Assembly (NCBI GenBank): GCA_964642315.1
Contig: CAZXOG010000004.1
Location: forward strand, 62,001 to 126,000
Direction: 5' to 3'
DNA length: 64,000 nt
Source: JAGVDM01 sp964642315
Lineage (GTDB): Bacteria; Patescibacteriota; Gracilibacteria; Peribacterales; Peribacteraceae
Both the position numbers and the translations under genes were made by a program. Numbering within the stretch: position 1 is the stretch's first letter; each line of letters opens with the position of its first letter. The notes beneath the pieces were generated by a model. That model ran no database searches, was not told where the DNA came from, and saw only the letters and a list, made by a program, of their open reading frames with translations. Shown piece by piece: positions 31,839 to 40,594 of this stretch.

Positions 31839-34172
31839 TCAGGAGAAGAGCGAAAGCTGCCCCTTTGTTCCCGGCTTTGGTGGCCGGCGCTTCGGACGTG
31901 GTGCCGGTTTCTGCTTGGGCGCAGGAGGAATGTTTTCTTGCCCTTGTGGCTGGGAAACGGCGATGCTTTCAACGTACTTCCATACCAGTTTGCCGTACTC
32001 CTTTCTCTCCAGGCGGGGATCGAGCAGAAGGACGTCCCCCCCGGCAGTCCTGTACCGGCAGAATGTGCGCAGCAAACGGTACATGCGGTGCTTGAGCCGA
32101 GGCAGAGCATACGAGGAAAATGCGTCCTGGTAGTGCCCGGCACGCCTGCTCACCACGGGGTGAGACGGATGGTCGAACGGAAGTGTTTCCACCACCAGGT
32201 GGTCGATGCTCTCCGGAAGAATTTCCACGGACTCGAATGTCCACGGCGTGACAATCCACACGACGGGCGTCTTTGCCGCGAGGAATTCCGCCTGCATGCG
32301 CCCGGCGCCGCCGCTCAAGTTTTGGCAGATGAGGGTGATGCCGCTTTCTTCGGCTGCCTCCGCGCACCGGATGAATATCTGCTCGATTTTCCCCCGGCTG
32401 CTCATGAGGATCACCGTCCTGCCCGCAGGTGGTTGCCGCACGAGTGATTCGACAGACAGCTCCGCGTCGAAAGCAACCGGGATCTGTTCGCGGGGGTGGG
32501 GAACGGCGGCTGCGCTCGCCGGCGTTCCGGGCGGCAGAATTTCTGCGAGCTCCGAACCGCTGCCGGGCGGGATGAGCAGCGTTGTGCGGGAAACGTCGTA
32601 CATCCTCTCGCGGAGCAGCGTGCCGACCCGCTCAGGAACGGATTCCAGGTACTGGTTGCCGTTCTGGCGCGTTTCGATCCACACAATGCTGTTCTCTAAG
32701 CGCTGCAAGGACATGCACTCGCGCAGCGCACGGAGCATCCGCTGTGTTTGTTCGGGGTACGCCTTCCCAGCGAGGAGTTCTTCCAGCATGCGCAGAATGC
32801 CGGACGCTTCGGGCGTCGTGAGGTCGTGAATAGTGAGGTAGCGCAAATCTTGCATGCTCCGCGTCTTCTCAATCCACATCTGCAGGAGGTCGGTGAATGT
32901 GGTGAGCATGGCATCGCCTTCCGCTGCGGCGCGGAGTTCATCGACGGCACAGCTCCACCCAAACGCCTTCGTGGCGGTATCTTCCAGCATGGAGGCATCG
33001 TCAATGACGATGTGTGTCTCAGGGGAGAGCAGGGCGCGCCCCGGATGCTCTGGATCGGCCGCAATAGTGAGGAGCTGCCAGTGATTGAGCAGCGCTGTAT
33101 CTGGGCAATCCGTGAATTGCTGCCGGTACGGAGCGGATTGCTCCGTACATGCGAGTTTGCCCGCCCATACGGAACGCTCGTCGCCGTGCACGGGGATCTC
33201 GTCAATGAGCCGCGGTTCGTACCATGCAAGTTTGAGGGCGAGCGTCGCCTCGTCGGCAGTGTACTGTTCCTGCAGAGCGAACGCCGCTACGGCAACCGGA
33301 TCGAGCAGGCGTTGCGGCGGGTGCACGATGCCGATGCCGTCGGGGACGGACCCCGTGCGCAGAAGCGCGTGCAGATTCTTTACCGCGACAACATGCCTGC
33401 CGTCTGTCTGCATGGCGGCGCGAAGAACATGGGTGAGGAATGCGGGGGAGAGCGTTTCCTCCGTGAGTTGTACCGTGCCCGTCTCTGGCACACGGAGTGC
33501 ATCCTCTGCGCTCGTCTGCGGAGCACTCTGGAATGCCGGCATGGTGAGCCAGATCGGATGTGTTTTGGCGGAAGCCGGGGGCAAGGCATCGAACAGGCGG
33601 CGGTACCCCTCCGGTGCACGGGCCATGATGCTACGGAGAGGTGCCTCGAGATCGGTGGAAATGGTGAGCAGGCGTTCCCAGCATCGCTCGAGCAACTCAC
33701 GTGTCGCGTGCACGTCTCCGAGCGCGCGGTGCACGGGCTCGTGGTGGAGCCCAAGAACACGGCTCACGTAGCCGAGCGAGTAGCTCTCAAGTTCCGGGAA
33801 CACGAGCGAGGCGAGCATGGATGTGTCGATCCACGCCCTGCCTGTGAGATCGATGCCTTCCCCCTTGAGCATGCGGATATCGAACCCGACGTTCTGCCCG
33901 ACGATGATCGCATCGCCCTCAACCCGGCGGAGGATTTCCTCGCGAACTTCTTCCATGGGGGGTTTCCCCTCGATGTCCGCGGGATGAATATGCGTCAATG
34001 CGGAGACCTGTGCGGGGATTTCGCCCGGGATGCTGATGAGCTGCTCGAACTCGTCGATCACCTCGCCATTCTCTACGCGTACTGACGCGAACTCGATCAC
34101 CCGGTTCACCCGCGGGAGGAACCCGGTTGTTTCGGTATCCAGGATGACGAGAGGGAGCCGGGGGAGTGCCAC
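31839..34172 (-). CDS. DnaQ-type exonuclease fused to a degenerate DinG-like helicase, with clamp-binding tail
   Basis: 777 residues. The N-terminal 170 form a DEDDh 3'-5' exonuclease with DTETTG, GQNVGFDIRM and HRALGDVHATREL all intact. The remainder follows the layout of Gram-positive DinG, but the helicase motifs are ruined: no Walker A GxGKT/S, IDDASMLED instead of DEAH, and HRMYRLLRT instead of the QGxGRLIR motif. The end KGQLSLFS holds QLSLF, a classic sliding-clamp-binding pentapeptide, after a Pro/Lys linker. It probably works as a clamp-tethered nuclease in repair or proofreading. It follows nusA on the same strand after 20 bases. Confidence 0.85.
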   Translation of the reverse strand: MALPRLPLVILDTETTGFLPRVNRVIEFASVRVENGEVIDEFEQLISIPGEIPAQVSALTHIHPADIEGKPPMEEVREEILRRVEGDAIIVGQNVGFDIRMLKGEGIDLTGRAWIDTSMLASLVFPELESYSLGYVSRVLGLHHEPVHRALGDVHATRELLERCWERLLTISTDLEAPLRSIMARAPEGYRRLFDALPPASAKTHPIWLTMPAFQSAPQTSAEDALRVPETGTVQLTEETLSPAFLTHVLRAAMQTDGRHVVAVKNLHALLRTGSVPDGIGIVHPPQRLLDPVAVAAFALQEQYTADEATLALKLAWYEPRLIDEIPVHGDERSVWAGKLACTEQSAPYRQQFTDCPDTALLNHWQLLTIAADPEHPGRALLSPETHIVIDDASMLEDTATKAFGWSCAVDELRAAAEGDAMLTTFTDLLQMWIEKTRSMQDLRYLTIHDLTTPEASGILRMLEELLAGKAYPEQTQRMLRALRECMSLQRLENSIVWIETRQNGNQYLESVPERVGTLLRERMYDVSRTTLLIPPGSGSELAEILPPGTPASAAAVPHPREQIPVAFDAELSVESLVRQPPAGRTVILMSSRGKIEQIFIRCAEAAEESGITLICQNLSGGAGRMQAEFLAAKTPVVWIVTPWTFESVEILPESIDHLVVETLPFDHPSHPVVSRRAGHYQDAFSSYALPRLKHRMYRLLRTFCRYRTAGGDVLLLDPRLERKEYGKLVWKYVESIAVSQPQGQENIPPAPKQKPAPRPKRRPPKPGTKGQLSLFS

Positions 34173-34192
34173 GAGGCCATGCTAGCAGGTGC

Positions 34193-35515
34193 TCACGCCT
34201 TTGCATCCTCCGCCTCCGCAGATTTCTCTGGCTTTTCAGCTTCAGCGGAGGCTGGTTGTTCTGCTGCTGCGGTGGGCGCCTCTCCTTCGGGGGCGGATGA
34301 TTCGGTTTCCGCCTTCCCTGTCTTTTTCCCCTTCCGCACCTTTTTCCCCTTTCCATCCGCCGCTTCCGCCTCTTCCGGCGGGAATTCCGTCACGACAACC
34401 TGATCCACCGTGCCGCCGCGGAGTTCCGCGAGCTTCGCCTTGAACGCAGGCAGCTCCTCGTAGTTGTACATGTCGAGCTCGTAGCCCGTGAGCTCGGTGG
34501 CCAGGCGGATATTCTGCCCCTTCTTCCCGATGGCCATGGGGCGCTGAGCTTCCTCCACGAATACCGCAGCGCGCTTCTTGATGCGGCGCCCTTCCGCGTC
34601 CGCGTATTCCTGTTCGTTCACGATGATCACCGCGGAGATCGCAGCTGGCTGCAGGGCGGTGGAGATGAGCTTGATCGGGTCCGCGCTCCACTCAATCATG
34701 TCCACCCGTTCGCCATTGAGTTCTTCCATCACTGCTTGGATGCGCACCCCCTTCTGGCCGACGCACGCGCCAATCGGGTCGATGCGCGGGTCATTGCTCT
34801 TCACGGCAACTTTGCTGCGGAACCCGGGGTCTCGGGCGATGGCCATGATCTCAACGTCGCCATTGCGCACTTCCGGGATCTCGAGCTCAAGCAGCTTGCG
34901 CACGAGCCCCTTGTGCGTGCGGGAGATCCGCAGCTGCGGCCCCTTGCCTGTCATCTCCACCTTGTCCAGGTACACGCGGATGCGTTTGCCTGTGTAGTAG
35001 TGTTCGCCGGGAATCTGCTCCCTCCACGGGAGGCTCACTGTCATTCCCTCGATTTCCAGGGTCACCCAGTTGTGTTCCACCTTCGTCACCGTCGCAGTGA
35101 GGAGCTCCTCTTCCCGTCCCTTGAACATCGTGTACAGGCTCTGTTTCTCAGCCTCCTGGATCTTCTGCAGAATCACCTGCTTCGCGGCCTGCGCGGCGAT
35201 GCGGCCATACTCCAGCGGAGTGACGTCGATCTCAATTTCGTCGCCTACATCTGTGTCTGGCCGGATCTTGCGCGCGTCTTTCACACTAATCTCGAAGTTC
35301 TCGTTTTCCACATCGTCCACCACTTCCTTCACAAGGAGGATTGTCGGCATGTCCTGTCCTTCTTTCAGGTCGACGCGGATTTCCTGTTCCTTGTTGCCGT
35401 AATCCTTGCGGTACGCCGTGGCGATCGCCTGTTTGACAGCGTCGATCACCTGCTCGGGATTCACGTTTTTCTCCGAGCATATCTGGTTGATGGCGGCGAT
35501 GAACGAAGCGCGCAT
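34193..35515 (-). CDS. nusA: Transcription termination/antitermination factor NusA
   Basis: RNA polymerase-binding factor for pausing, termination and antitermination. About 440 residues: N-terminal domain (about 1-130), S1 (TATVTKVEHNWVTLEIEG), KH1 and KH2 (DPIGACVGQKGVRIQAV; PMAIGKKGQNIRLA). The C-terminus is a disordered Lys-rich then Ala/Glu-rich tail in place of the acidic repeats of proteobacteria. Start ATG 35515 (MRASFIAAI) is the family N-terminus; upstream in-frame codons lie in the leader. A promoter about 85 bases upstream leaves a long leader for this genome, which may allow autoregulation. Confidence 0.95.
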   Translation of the reverse strand: MRASFIAAINQICSEKNVNPEQVIDAVKQAIATAYRKDYGNKEQEIRVDLKEGQDMPTILLVKEVVDDVENENFEISVKDARKIRPDTDVGDEIEIDVTPLEYGRIAAQAAKQVILQKIQEAEKQSLYTMFKGREEELLTATVTKVEHNWVTLEIEGMTVSLPWREQIPGEHYYTGKRIRVYLDKVEMTGKGPQLRISRTHKGLVRKLLELEIPEVRNGDVEIMAIARDPGFRSKVAVKSNDPRIDPIGACVGQKGVRIQAVMEELNGERVDMIEWSADPIKLISTALQPAAISAVIIVNEQEYADAEGRRIKKRAAVFVEEAQRPMAIGKKGQNIRLATELTGYELDMYNYEELPAFKAKLAELRGGTVDQVVVTEFPPEEAEAADGKGKKVRKGKKTGKAETESSAPEGEAPTAAAEQPASAEAEKPEKSAEAEDAKA

Positions 35516-35598
35516 AATCGTGGGGAGGAGGCGAAGGGCATCGCAGAATCCACCATCCGGATGATCGGATAGTTCGATACTCTCGATGCGGTAAGCAA

Positions 35599-35626
35599 AG
35601 TGTACACCTCTTTTGCACGTAGGCAA
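35599..35626 (-). promoter_or_regulatory. Promoter of nusA
   Basis: Minus-strand TTGCCT, 16 bases, TACACT. The leader to ATG 35515 is about 78 bases. Confidence 0.55.
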
Positions 35627-35699
35627 GCGATTCCTCGCTGTTCTGTCGCGCGGAATGGGCTTCCGGCGGGTCGAATGTGTTTCCTGCTACTCTGTGTGC

Positions 35700-36149
35700 A
35701 TGATGCCCATGCTCATCGCGGCAGCCGTCAGCGGTCTTGTGAGCGTGCTTGCCGCATTCGCGGCTGATCAGTGGCTTACGCACCGCGTGCCGATCATCGG
35801 ATCGTTCGCAGGTCTAGTGTACTCGGAGAACCGGGGGATCGCGTTCGGCGTTTCCCTCGGCAGGTTCCAGACAATCCTCATCTCCGTGGCATTCGTTCTT
35901 CTCGCGATTGTCGCCATGCGCACTGCGAGGAGGAGGGTGGAACAGGTGTCTTTCGGACTGGTGATCGGCGGTGGCTTCGCCAATGTGCTCGACCGGCTCA
36001 TGGACGGGATGGTCACCGACATGATTCAGGTCGGCGCGTTCCCGATTTTCAACGTGGCCGATGCGTGCATCAACATCGGTATCGGGCTCCTTCTCCTGGA
36101 TGCAATCCTCGGGGGGCGCAAAAGCCGCAAACACGTGATTAGGGCTTGA
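35700..36149 (+). CDS. lspA: Lipoprotein signal peptidase (signal peptidase II)
   Basis: Membrane aspartyl protease that cuts prolipoproteins before the lipidated Cys. 149 residues, four membrane helices, ENRGIAFG loop, GGFANVLDRL with the first catalytic Asp and FNVADACINIG with the second. LivK-like lipoprotein at 55.7 kb is a likely substrate. ATG 35700 or the adjacent ATG 35703 starts it. TACTCT at 35688 lies just before the start. Divergent from nusA and followed by murA. Confidence 0.93.
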   Translation: MMPMLIAAAVSGLVSVLAAFAADQWLTHRVPIIGSFAGLVYSENRGIAFGVSLGRFQTILISVAFVLLAIVAMRTARRRVEQVSFGLVIGGGFANVLDRLMDGMVTDMIQVGAFPIFNVADACINIGIGLLLLDAILGGRKSRKHVIRA

Positions 36150-36203
36150 GAACAAGCACCCCAAAAGATGGACGAAACTGCTATCCACCATTCTCATATT
36201 CGC

Positions 36204-36209
36204 TACAAT
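36204..36209 (+). promoter_or_regulatory. murA -10 box
   Basis: TACAAT, 21 bases before ATG 36231; no clear -35 element. Confidence 0.45.
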
Positions 36210-36230
36210 GACGGTCTCATCGCTTTCGTC

Positions 36231-37529
36231 ATGGACGTGCGATACCACATCGACGGCGGTCGTTCCCTGCGCGGGGATGTGACGGTGAGCGGATCCAAGA
36301 ATGCGGCGCTCCCCATGATTGCCGCGAGCGTGCTCTGCAGCGGAGAGACGGTGCTCCACAACGTGCCGCGGCTGCGCGACACGCTCAAAATGCTCGAAAT
36401 TCTCACGTTCCTGGGGGCGGAGACATCGTTCCAGGAGAACACCGTCCGCATCCGCACGAATAATTTGCAGTCCAAGATGATCCCCGCGGAACTCGTTTCG
36501 TCACTCCGCGGGTCCATCGTGCTCCTCGGGCCGCTCCTCGCGCGGTTTGGTGTGGTGGAGATGGCGTACCCCGGCGGTTGCGTGCTCGGCAAGCGTCCGG
36601 TGGGAGCGCACATCACGGCGCTCATGCAGCTCGGGGCGGAGGATATGAGTACCGATGAAGTGCTTCACCTGCAGGGGAACCTGATTGCCCGGCATGTCAT
36701 TCTCCCGGAGTTCTCCGTGACTGCTACCGAGAATGTTGTGCTCGCTGCGTCACTGGTGCCGGGCGATACGGTCATTGATCTTGCCGCTGCGGAGCCTCAC
36801 GTACAGGAGGTGGAGCGCATGATCGAGAAAATGGGCGCCCGGGTTGAGGGAATTGGAACGCACACCGTCCGGATCACCGGATCAAAGCATCTCCGATGTG
36901 CCGAGCACACGGTGCCGTTCGATTACTTGGAGGCAGGGGCTTTCGCCATCGCCGCGCTCGTCACGCGGGGCAAAGTGCGCCTGCACGGTGTGGATCACCT
37001 GCACCTCCTCTCCTTTCTGGATACCCTGCGGCGGTTCGGCGGCGTGTGGCGTTACGATGCTGCCGGGCAGGAGCTCTTCGTAGATGGGGAAATTTCTTCC
37101 CTCTCGGCGGGGGAGGTGCGCACGAATATCTTCCCGGGATTCCCCACGGATCTGCAGGCGCCCATTGGGGTGCTCATGACGCAGGCTCACGGGGTGAGCC
37201 GCGTGTTCGAGCGTCTCTACGAGGGGAGGATGGCGTACCTCTACGAACTGGAGAAAATGGGCGCACACGTGGAGATCCTCAATGCCCACCAAGCCCTCAT
37301 CATCGGGCCTTCTGCCCTGAAGGGGCGGGTAGTGGCGAGCAACGATATCCGCGCTGGTGCCGCGATGGTGCTCGCCGCCCTCTGCGCGGAAGGCGAATCC
37401 ACGATCACTGATGTTCGCTACATTGAGCGCGGGTACGATCGTCTAGAGGAGAAGTTGCGTTCCCTCGGAGCGAAGATCGAAAAATTCACCGTGAATGTGC
37501 CGCAGGCCGAGGCAGCTGTGGCCGCTTGA
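36231..37529 (+). CDS. murA: UDP-N-acetylglucosamine 1-carboxyvinyltransferase
   Basis: Transfers enolpyruvate from PEP to UDP-GlcNAc, first committed step of peptidoglycan synthesis. 432 residues with the inverse alpha/beta barrel pattern; SGSKNAALP near residue 20 carries the conserved Lys-Asn, and PGGCVLGKRPVGAH near 118 keeps the catalytic Cys, so fosfomycin sensitivity would be expected. Late segment EGRMAYLYELEKMGA is typical. Start ATG 36231 (MDVRYHIDGG) is 22 bases after a TACAAT box. Confidence 0.95.
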   Translation: MDVRYHIDGGRSLRGDVTVSGSKNAALPMIAASVLCSGETVLHNVPRLRDTLKMLEILTFLGAETSFQENTVRIRTNNLQSKMIPAELVSSLRGSIVLLGPLLARFGVVEMAYPGGCVLGKRPVGAHITALMQLGAEDMSTDEVLHLQGNLIARHVILPEFSVTATENVVLAASLVPGDTVIDLAAAEPHVQEVERMIEKMGARVEGIGTHTVRITGSKHLRCAEHTVPFDYLEAGAFAIAALVTRGKVRLHGVDHLHLLSFLDTLRRFGGVWRYDAAGQELFVDGEISSLSAGEVRTNIFPGFPTDLQAPIGVLMTQAHGVSRVFERLYEGRMAYLYELEKMGAHVEILNAHQALIIGPSALKGRVVASNDIRAGAAMVLAALCAEGESTITDVRYIERGYDRLEEKLRSLGAKIEKFTVNVPQAEAAVAA

Positions 37530-37592
37530 ACAGCGACAGTATTGCGGCGAATCCCTTCCCCCTGCGGCCGGTCTCCCCTATCATTTGCGCCG

Positions 37593-38141
37593 ATGCTCAC
37601 GCTCACATCACTCGGAGGCGCCACCGTGCAGTTGCAGGCCGGGAAGAAGACGCTTGTCGTCTTCCCTGATCCGGACCGTGCACCAGCAGAGGGCGAGTTG
37701 CTCTTCTTCGGCTCGCCCGAGGAACAGCCGCGTCCGGGAACCATTTCCTGGCCCGGCGAGTACGACATCGGCGATCTTGCCATTCGCGGGATCGGGCACG
37801 AGGAGGGCAAGGAGGTTTCCTATACAATCGAGGCGGAAGGTGTGCGTTTTGCATTCATCCATTCGCCGCTCAAAGAGTGGTCGGATTACGAGCTGGAACT
37901 CCTTGGGGACGTGGATGTGCTCTGCATATCCTCCGATTCGCCGAAGGTCTTGCAGAAGCTCACCGACGAGATCGATCCGCGCGTGCTTGTGCCGCTCAGC
38001 ACCGGCGGCGCGGAGAAGTACGCAGAATCCCTCAAGATATGCGGCGCATCCGGCAAGGAGCCGGTGGAGAAGTACATCGTGAAAGCGGGCGGCATGCCTG
38101 CGGAGGGGCGGGAAGTTGTGGTGCTCAAAGCGCAGAAGTGA
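37593..38141 (+). CDS. Metallo-beta-lactamase-fold protein lacking the metal motif
   Basis: 182 residues. Overall layout follows the small Lactamase_B_3 family: LTLTSLGGATVQLQAG at the start, SWPGEYDIGDLAIRGIG in the middle (family PGEYE.. motif), SYTIEAEGVRFAFIHSP, a DVDVLCISSD strand and a DPRVLVPLST segment near the end. The HxHxDH zinc motif expected after the first strands is missing; LLFFGSPEEQPRPG stands in its place. It is therefore probably not a hydrolase, perhaps a binding or scaffold protein. It follows murA after 63 bases. Confidence 0.7.
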   Translation: MLTLTSLGGATVQLQAGKKTLVVFPDPDRAPAEGELLFFGSPEEQPRPGTISWPGEYDIGDLAIRGIGHEEGKEVSYTIEAEGVRFAFIHSPLKEWSDYELELLGDVDVLCISSDSPKVLQKLTDEIDPRVLVPLSTGGAEKYAESLKICGASGKEPVEKYIVKAGGMPAEGREVVVLKAQK

Positions 38142-38155
38142 GGGGGTAATGTTCT

Positions 38156-38184
38156 TTCGGCTTTCTCGTAAGCGGCCGTACAAT
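38156..38184 (+). promoter_or_regulatory. Promoter of tRNA-Arg
   Basis: TTCGGC, 17 bases, TACAAT; start of transcription about six bases before the mature tRNA. Confidence 0.6.
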
Positions 38185-38196
38185 GGGCGTGCCCAT

Positions 38197-38271
38197 GCTC
38201 CTGTAGTTCAACGGATAGAACAACCGCGTCCTAAGCGGTGGATGTAGGTTCGATTCCTGCCAGGAGCACCA
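38197..38271 (+). tRNA. tRNA-Arg(CCT)
   Basis: 75 nt cloverleaf. Acceptor GCTCCTG/CAGGAGC, anticodon stem ACCGC/GCGGT with loop GTCCTAA (anticodon CCT at 38230-38232, reads AGG), T-loop GGTTCGATTCC, encoded CCA. Confidence 0.96.
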
Positions 38272-38446
38272 AGGTTATCCTATTGAAGATAGCTGTTCCC
38301 GCTCTGCGGAGAGCGTGTCTGTCAAGTTGTAATCGTTTTGTACACAAAGGAGCATGATCGTGAAAATGGTGGAGCAGAACCAACAAACTCCTGCATGTTT
38401 TTTCTGTGAACAGTCGCAGGCATGACAACTCCGCTTCCCTTGTCGC
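38272..38446. other. Gap after tRNA-Arg
   Basis: No gene recognised. Contains a CGCTCT-GCGG-AGAGCG hairpin near 38305-38322, which may end the tRNA transcript although a T-run is missing, and CCTGC...GCAGG around a T6 run further on. Confidence 0.35.
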
Positions 38447-38902
38447 ATGCCGGCGCGAAGAGAAGATGCGGACATGGCAGATGCTCTTTTGGATGAACTG
38501 GATGTGTCGCGGGTACCGGCATCGGAACAGGACACAGTGATCATGAACGCGGAAGACCTCCTCCCGGATCAGCAGGAGCCGGATTCTTCCGTCGTGCCAA
38601 ATCCGGAAGTCCGCCGCATCGTGGAATTCCTCCAGGGCGGCAAATGGGGGCTTGGAGTAGAGGGTATTCAGTGGGCGTATACGTCTGGGATGAACGGGGA
38701 TGGCGGTATGGCGGAGGGGAAGGGTGCGGAGGGTCTTTCTGTGAAGCTTTCCGTGGAACATGGGGGGCAGCTGCGTCTTGATATCAAGGGAATCCGCCAA
38801 CGTTCCAGCTTTATCACGTACAGCCTTCTCCAGAGCCGCTCAGTGCAGCAGACAGAGGTGGAAGTGCTGCGGGCAATCCAGGAGTACCTGCATGGTTGGT
38901 GA
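38447..38902 (+). CDS. Hypothetical soluble protein
   Basis: 151 residues (or 142 from ATG 38474). The N-terminal half is acidic and probably disordered (LLDELDVSRVPASEQD). The second half looks folded, with VRRIVEFLQGGKWGLGVEGIQWAY and a C-terminal EVEVLRAIQEYLHGW helix. No membrane helix, no family recognised. It precedes the SLH-domain gene by 33 bases on the same strand. Confidence 0.5.
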   Translation: MPARREDADMADALLDELDVSRVPASEQDTVIMNAEDLLPDQQEPDSSVVPNPEVRRIVEFLQGGKWGLGVEGIQWAYTSGMNGDGGMAEGKGAEGLSVKLSVEHGGQLRLDIKGIRQRSSFITYSLLQSRSVQQTEVEVLRAIQEYLHGW

Positions 38903-38922
38903 GCCAGAAGTTTGATCTGTGT

Positions 38923-38928
38923 TACACT
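38923..38928 (+). promoter_or_regulatory. -10 box of the SLH-domain gene
   Basis: TACACT seven bases before ATG 38936; no clear -35 box. Confidence 0.45.
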
Positions 38929-38935
38929 GCAACCC

Positions 38936-40591
38936 ATGCGATTGCACGTATGGGTGGCCGCGGGTGGCGCACTTCTCATCCCTTCCGTCCTCGCGCTGGA
39001 GTACGGGAACTTGAGTCTGCTCTACACGGATGCGCCATTTCACCCCGCGGAAGCGGCGGGGATTTCCGTGCTCACGGAACTCAAGGCAGTCGAGGGATAC
39101 CCCGATGGGAGTTTCCATCCTGAACGCACGCTCAACAGGGCGGAATTCCTCAAGATCGTCCTCCTCAGCAGTCCCGGTCTGCGGGTTGCCTCGGCCGACG
39201 CGGAGAGCTGTTTCCCGGATGTATCCGCAGGCGATTGGTTCAGCCGGTACGTATGCCTTGCGAAGAAACGCGGCATCGTAAGCGGATATCCCGACGGATA
39301 CTTCCGTCCCGCAAACTCCGTGAACTACGCCGAAGCACTCAAGATGCTTGCCGGGCTGTACGAATACGATATCTCTCCGACCTCGGAGGATTCGTGGTTC
39401 AGCCCATACGCGCGGGCTGCAATGGAGCGCAGGACGGCACTCCCCATGGATTTGTCCTATGCCCAGCCTCTCACGCGCGGGCAGATGGCGCGCCTTGCCG
39501 CCGCATTCCGCGCGGAGCACGAGGGAAGCCTTGCACAGTATCGCACTGCCGAACTCGGAGAGTACGTGCGGTCGTCCAGTTCTTCCTCCGCCGCATCGCA
39601 GGAGAGTGCGGGGTCTTCCGCTGCGGGCATTGTCTCTTCCGCAACATCAAGCCATGCGCCACTTCCCGCAGTGGCATCGCATGCGCTCATGGTGGGGAGC
39701 TCCGGCACCTTGGTCGCGGAAGGCGTGTTCACTCCCTGGGCAGATGACGCAATCATTCGGATTGCGATCGTCAAACTGGATCGGGAGGTCAAATCGCTCG
39801 GGTCACTCCATCTGCTCACGAGTGACGGGGTGGAAATCGGTACCCTGAACCTCGATATTTACGATACGGCGAACAAGACGTGGAAGGGGTATTACGAGAG
39901 TGCCGGCGCATATCGTTTGCCGAAGAGCACGCAAACGCGGCTCCTCATCGCTGCCGATCTCAAGAACGAGGAGCTCGGCGGCCGTTCCGGGGAATGGGTG
40001 GATATCAAAGAGATTTCCCTCGTCACGCAGAACATTGGTGACGGGCTTTCCACCACACTCATCGCGCAGAACTACACGAGAATTCCACACATCACGGCGG
40101 TAGCGAAACTCTCGGAGATTCGGAATGTTCCGCCCGAATCGGATTGGCTTGCGACCGGATCCAATCGCCGTATCGCGAGTTTTGCATTCTCGGGGAGCAC
40201 CGCGGGGTCCGCGGAACTCCATCTTGAACAGCTCGTGTTTGATCTGGAGCGGTCATTTGGGGTGGAGCTTTCCGACTGGAAAATCCGCAAGGTTGGCACT
40301 GCAGGGGGCCACCAGTGTTACCAGGAGGGTGCGCAGCGCGTGAGTTGCTCCGGGATCGATGACTCCATCGGATTGCTGGAGGATGGCGCGGCGACCATCG
40401 AGCTCTTCGCAGACGTGGCGTTGGCGGAGCCATCCGATGACCGCACGCTCCAGGTATTCCTCATCGATCCTGGGACGATTACCGAAGGAGGCGCCGTGTG
40501 GTGGTCCGATGGTGTCACACGGTTCACCTGGGTCGAACAGGAGCAGCCGATTGCCGCGGGGCAGCTCTGGCGGGTGCGGGAAAATTCATGA
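38936..40591 (+). CDS. Secreted SLH-domain surface protein
   Basis: About 551 residues. Signal peptide RLHVWVAAGGALLIPSVLA, then two clear S-layer homology domains (EGYPDGSFHPERTLNRAEFLK; SGYPDGYFRPANSVNYAEAL) and a third weaker one up to about 190. A Ser/Ala-rich linker near 210-240 leads to a long beta-rich region without recognised family. SLH domains bind cell-wall polymers, so this protein is probably held on the cell wall, perhaps as an S-layer-associated protein. The start follows a TACACT box by seven bases. Confidence 0.88.
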   Translation: MRLHVWVAAGGALLIPSVLALEYGNLSLLYTDAPFHPAEAAGISVLTELKAVEGYPDGSFHPERTLNRAEFLKIVLLSSPGLRVASADAESCFPDVSAGDWFSRYVCLAKKRGIVSGYPDGYFRPANSVNYAEALKMLAGLYEYDISPTSEDSWFSPYARAAMERRTALPMDLSYAQPLTRGQMARLAAAFRAEHEGSLAQYRTAELGEYVRSSSSSSAASQESAGSSAAGIVSSATSSHAPLPAVASHALMVGSSGTLVAEGVFTPWADDAIIRIAIVKLDREVKSLGSLHLLTSDGVEIGTLNLDIYDTANKTWKGYYESAGAYRLPKSTQTRLLIAADLKNEELGGRSGEWVDIKEISLVTQNIGDGLSTTLIAQNYTRIPHITAVAKLSEIRNVPPESDWLATGSNRRIASFAFSGSTAGSAELHLEQLVFDLERSFGVELSDWKIRKVGTAGGHQCYQEGAQRVSCSGIDDSIGLLEDGAATIELFADVALAEPSDDRTLQVFLIDPGTITEGGAVWWSDGVTRFTWVEQEQPIAAGQLWRVRENS

Positions 40592-40594
40592 CCG

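Noticed and set aside
32748..34085. 445-residue plus-strand open frame
   Set aside because: Antisense to the exonuclease-DinG gene.
38231..38800. 189-residue minus-strand open frame
   Set aside because: Overlaps tRNA-Arg and opposes a better plus-strand gene.
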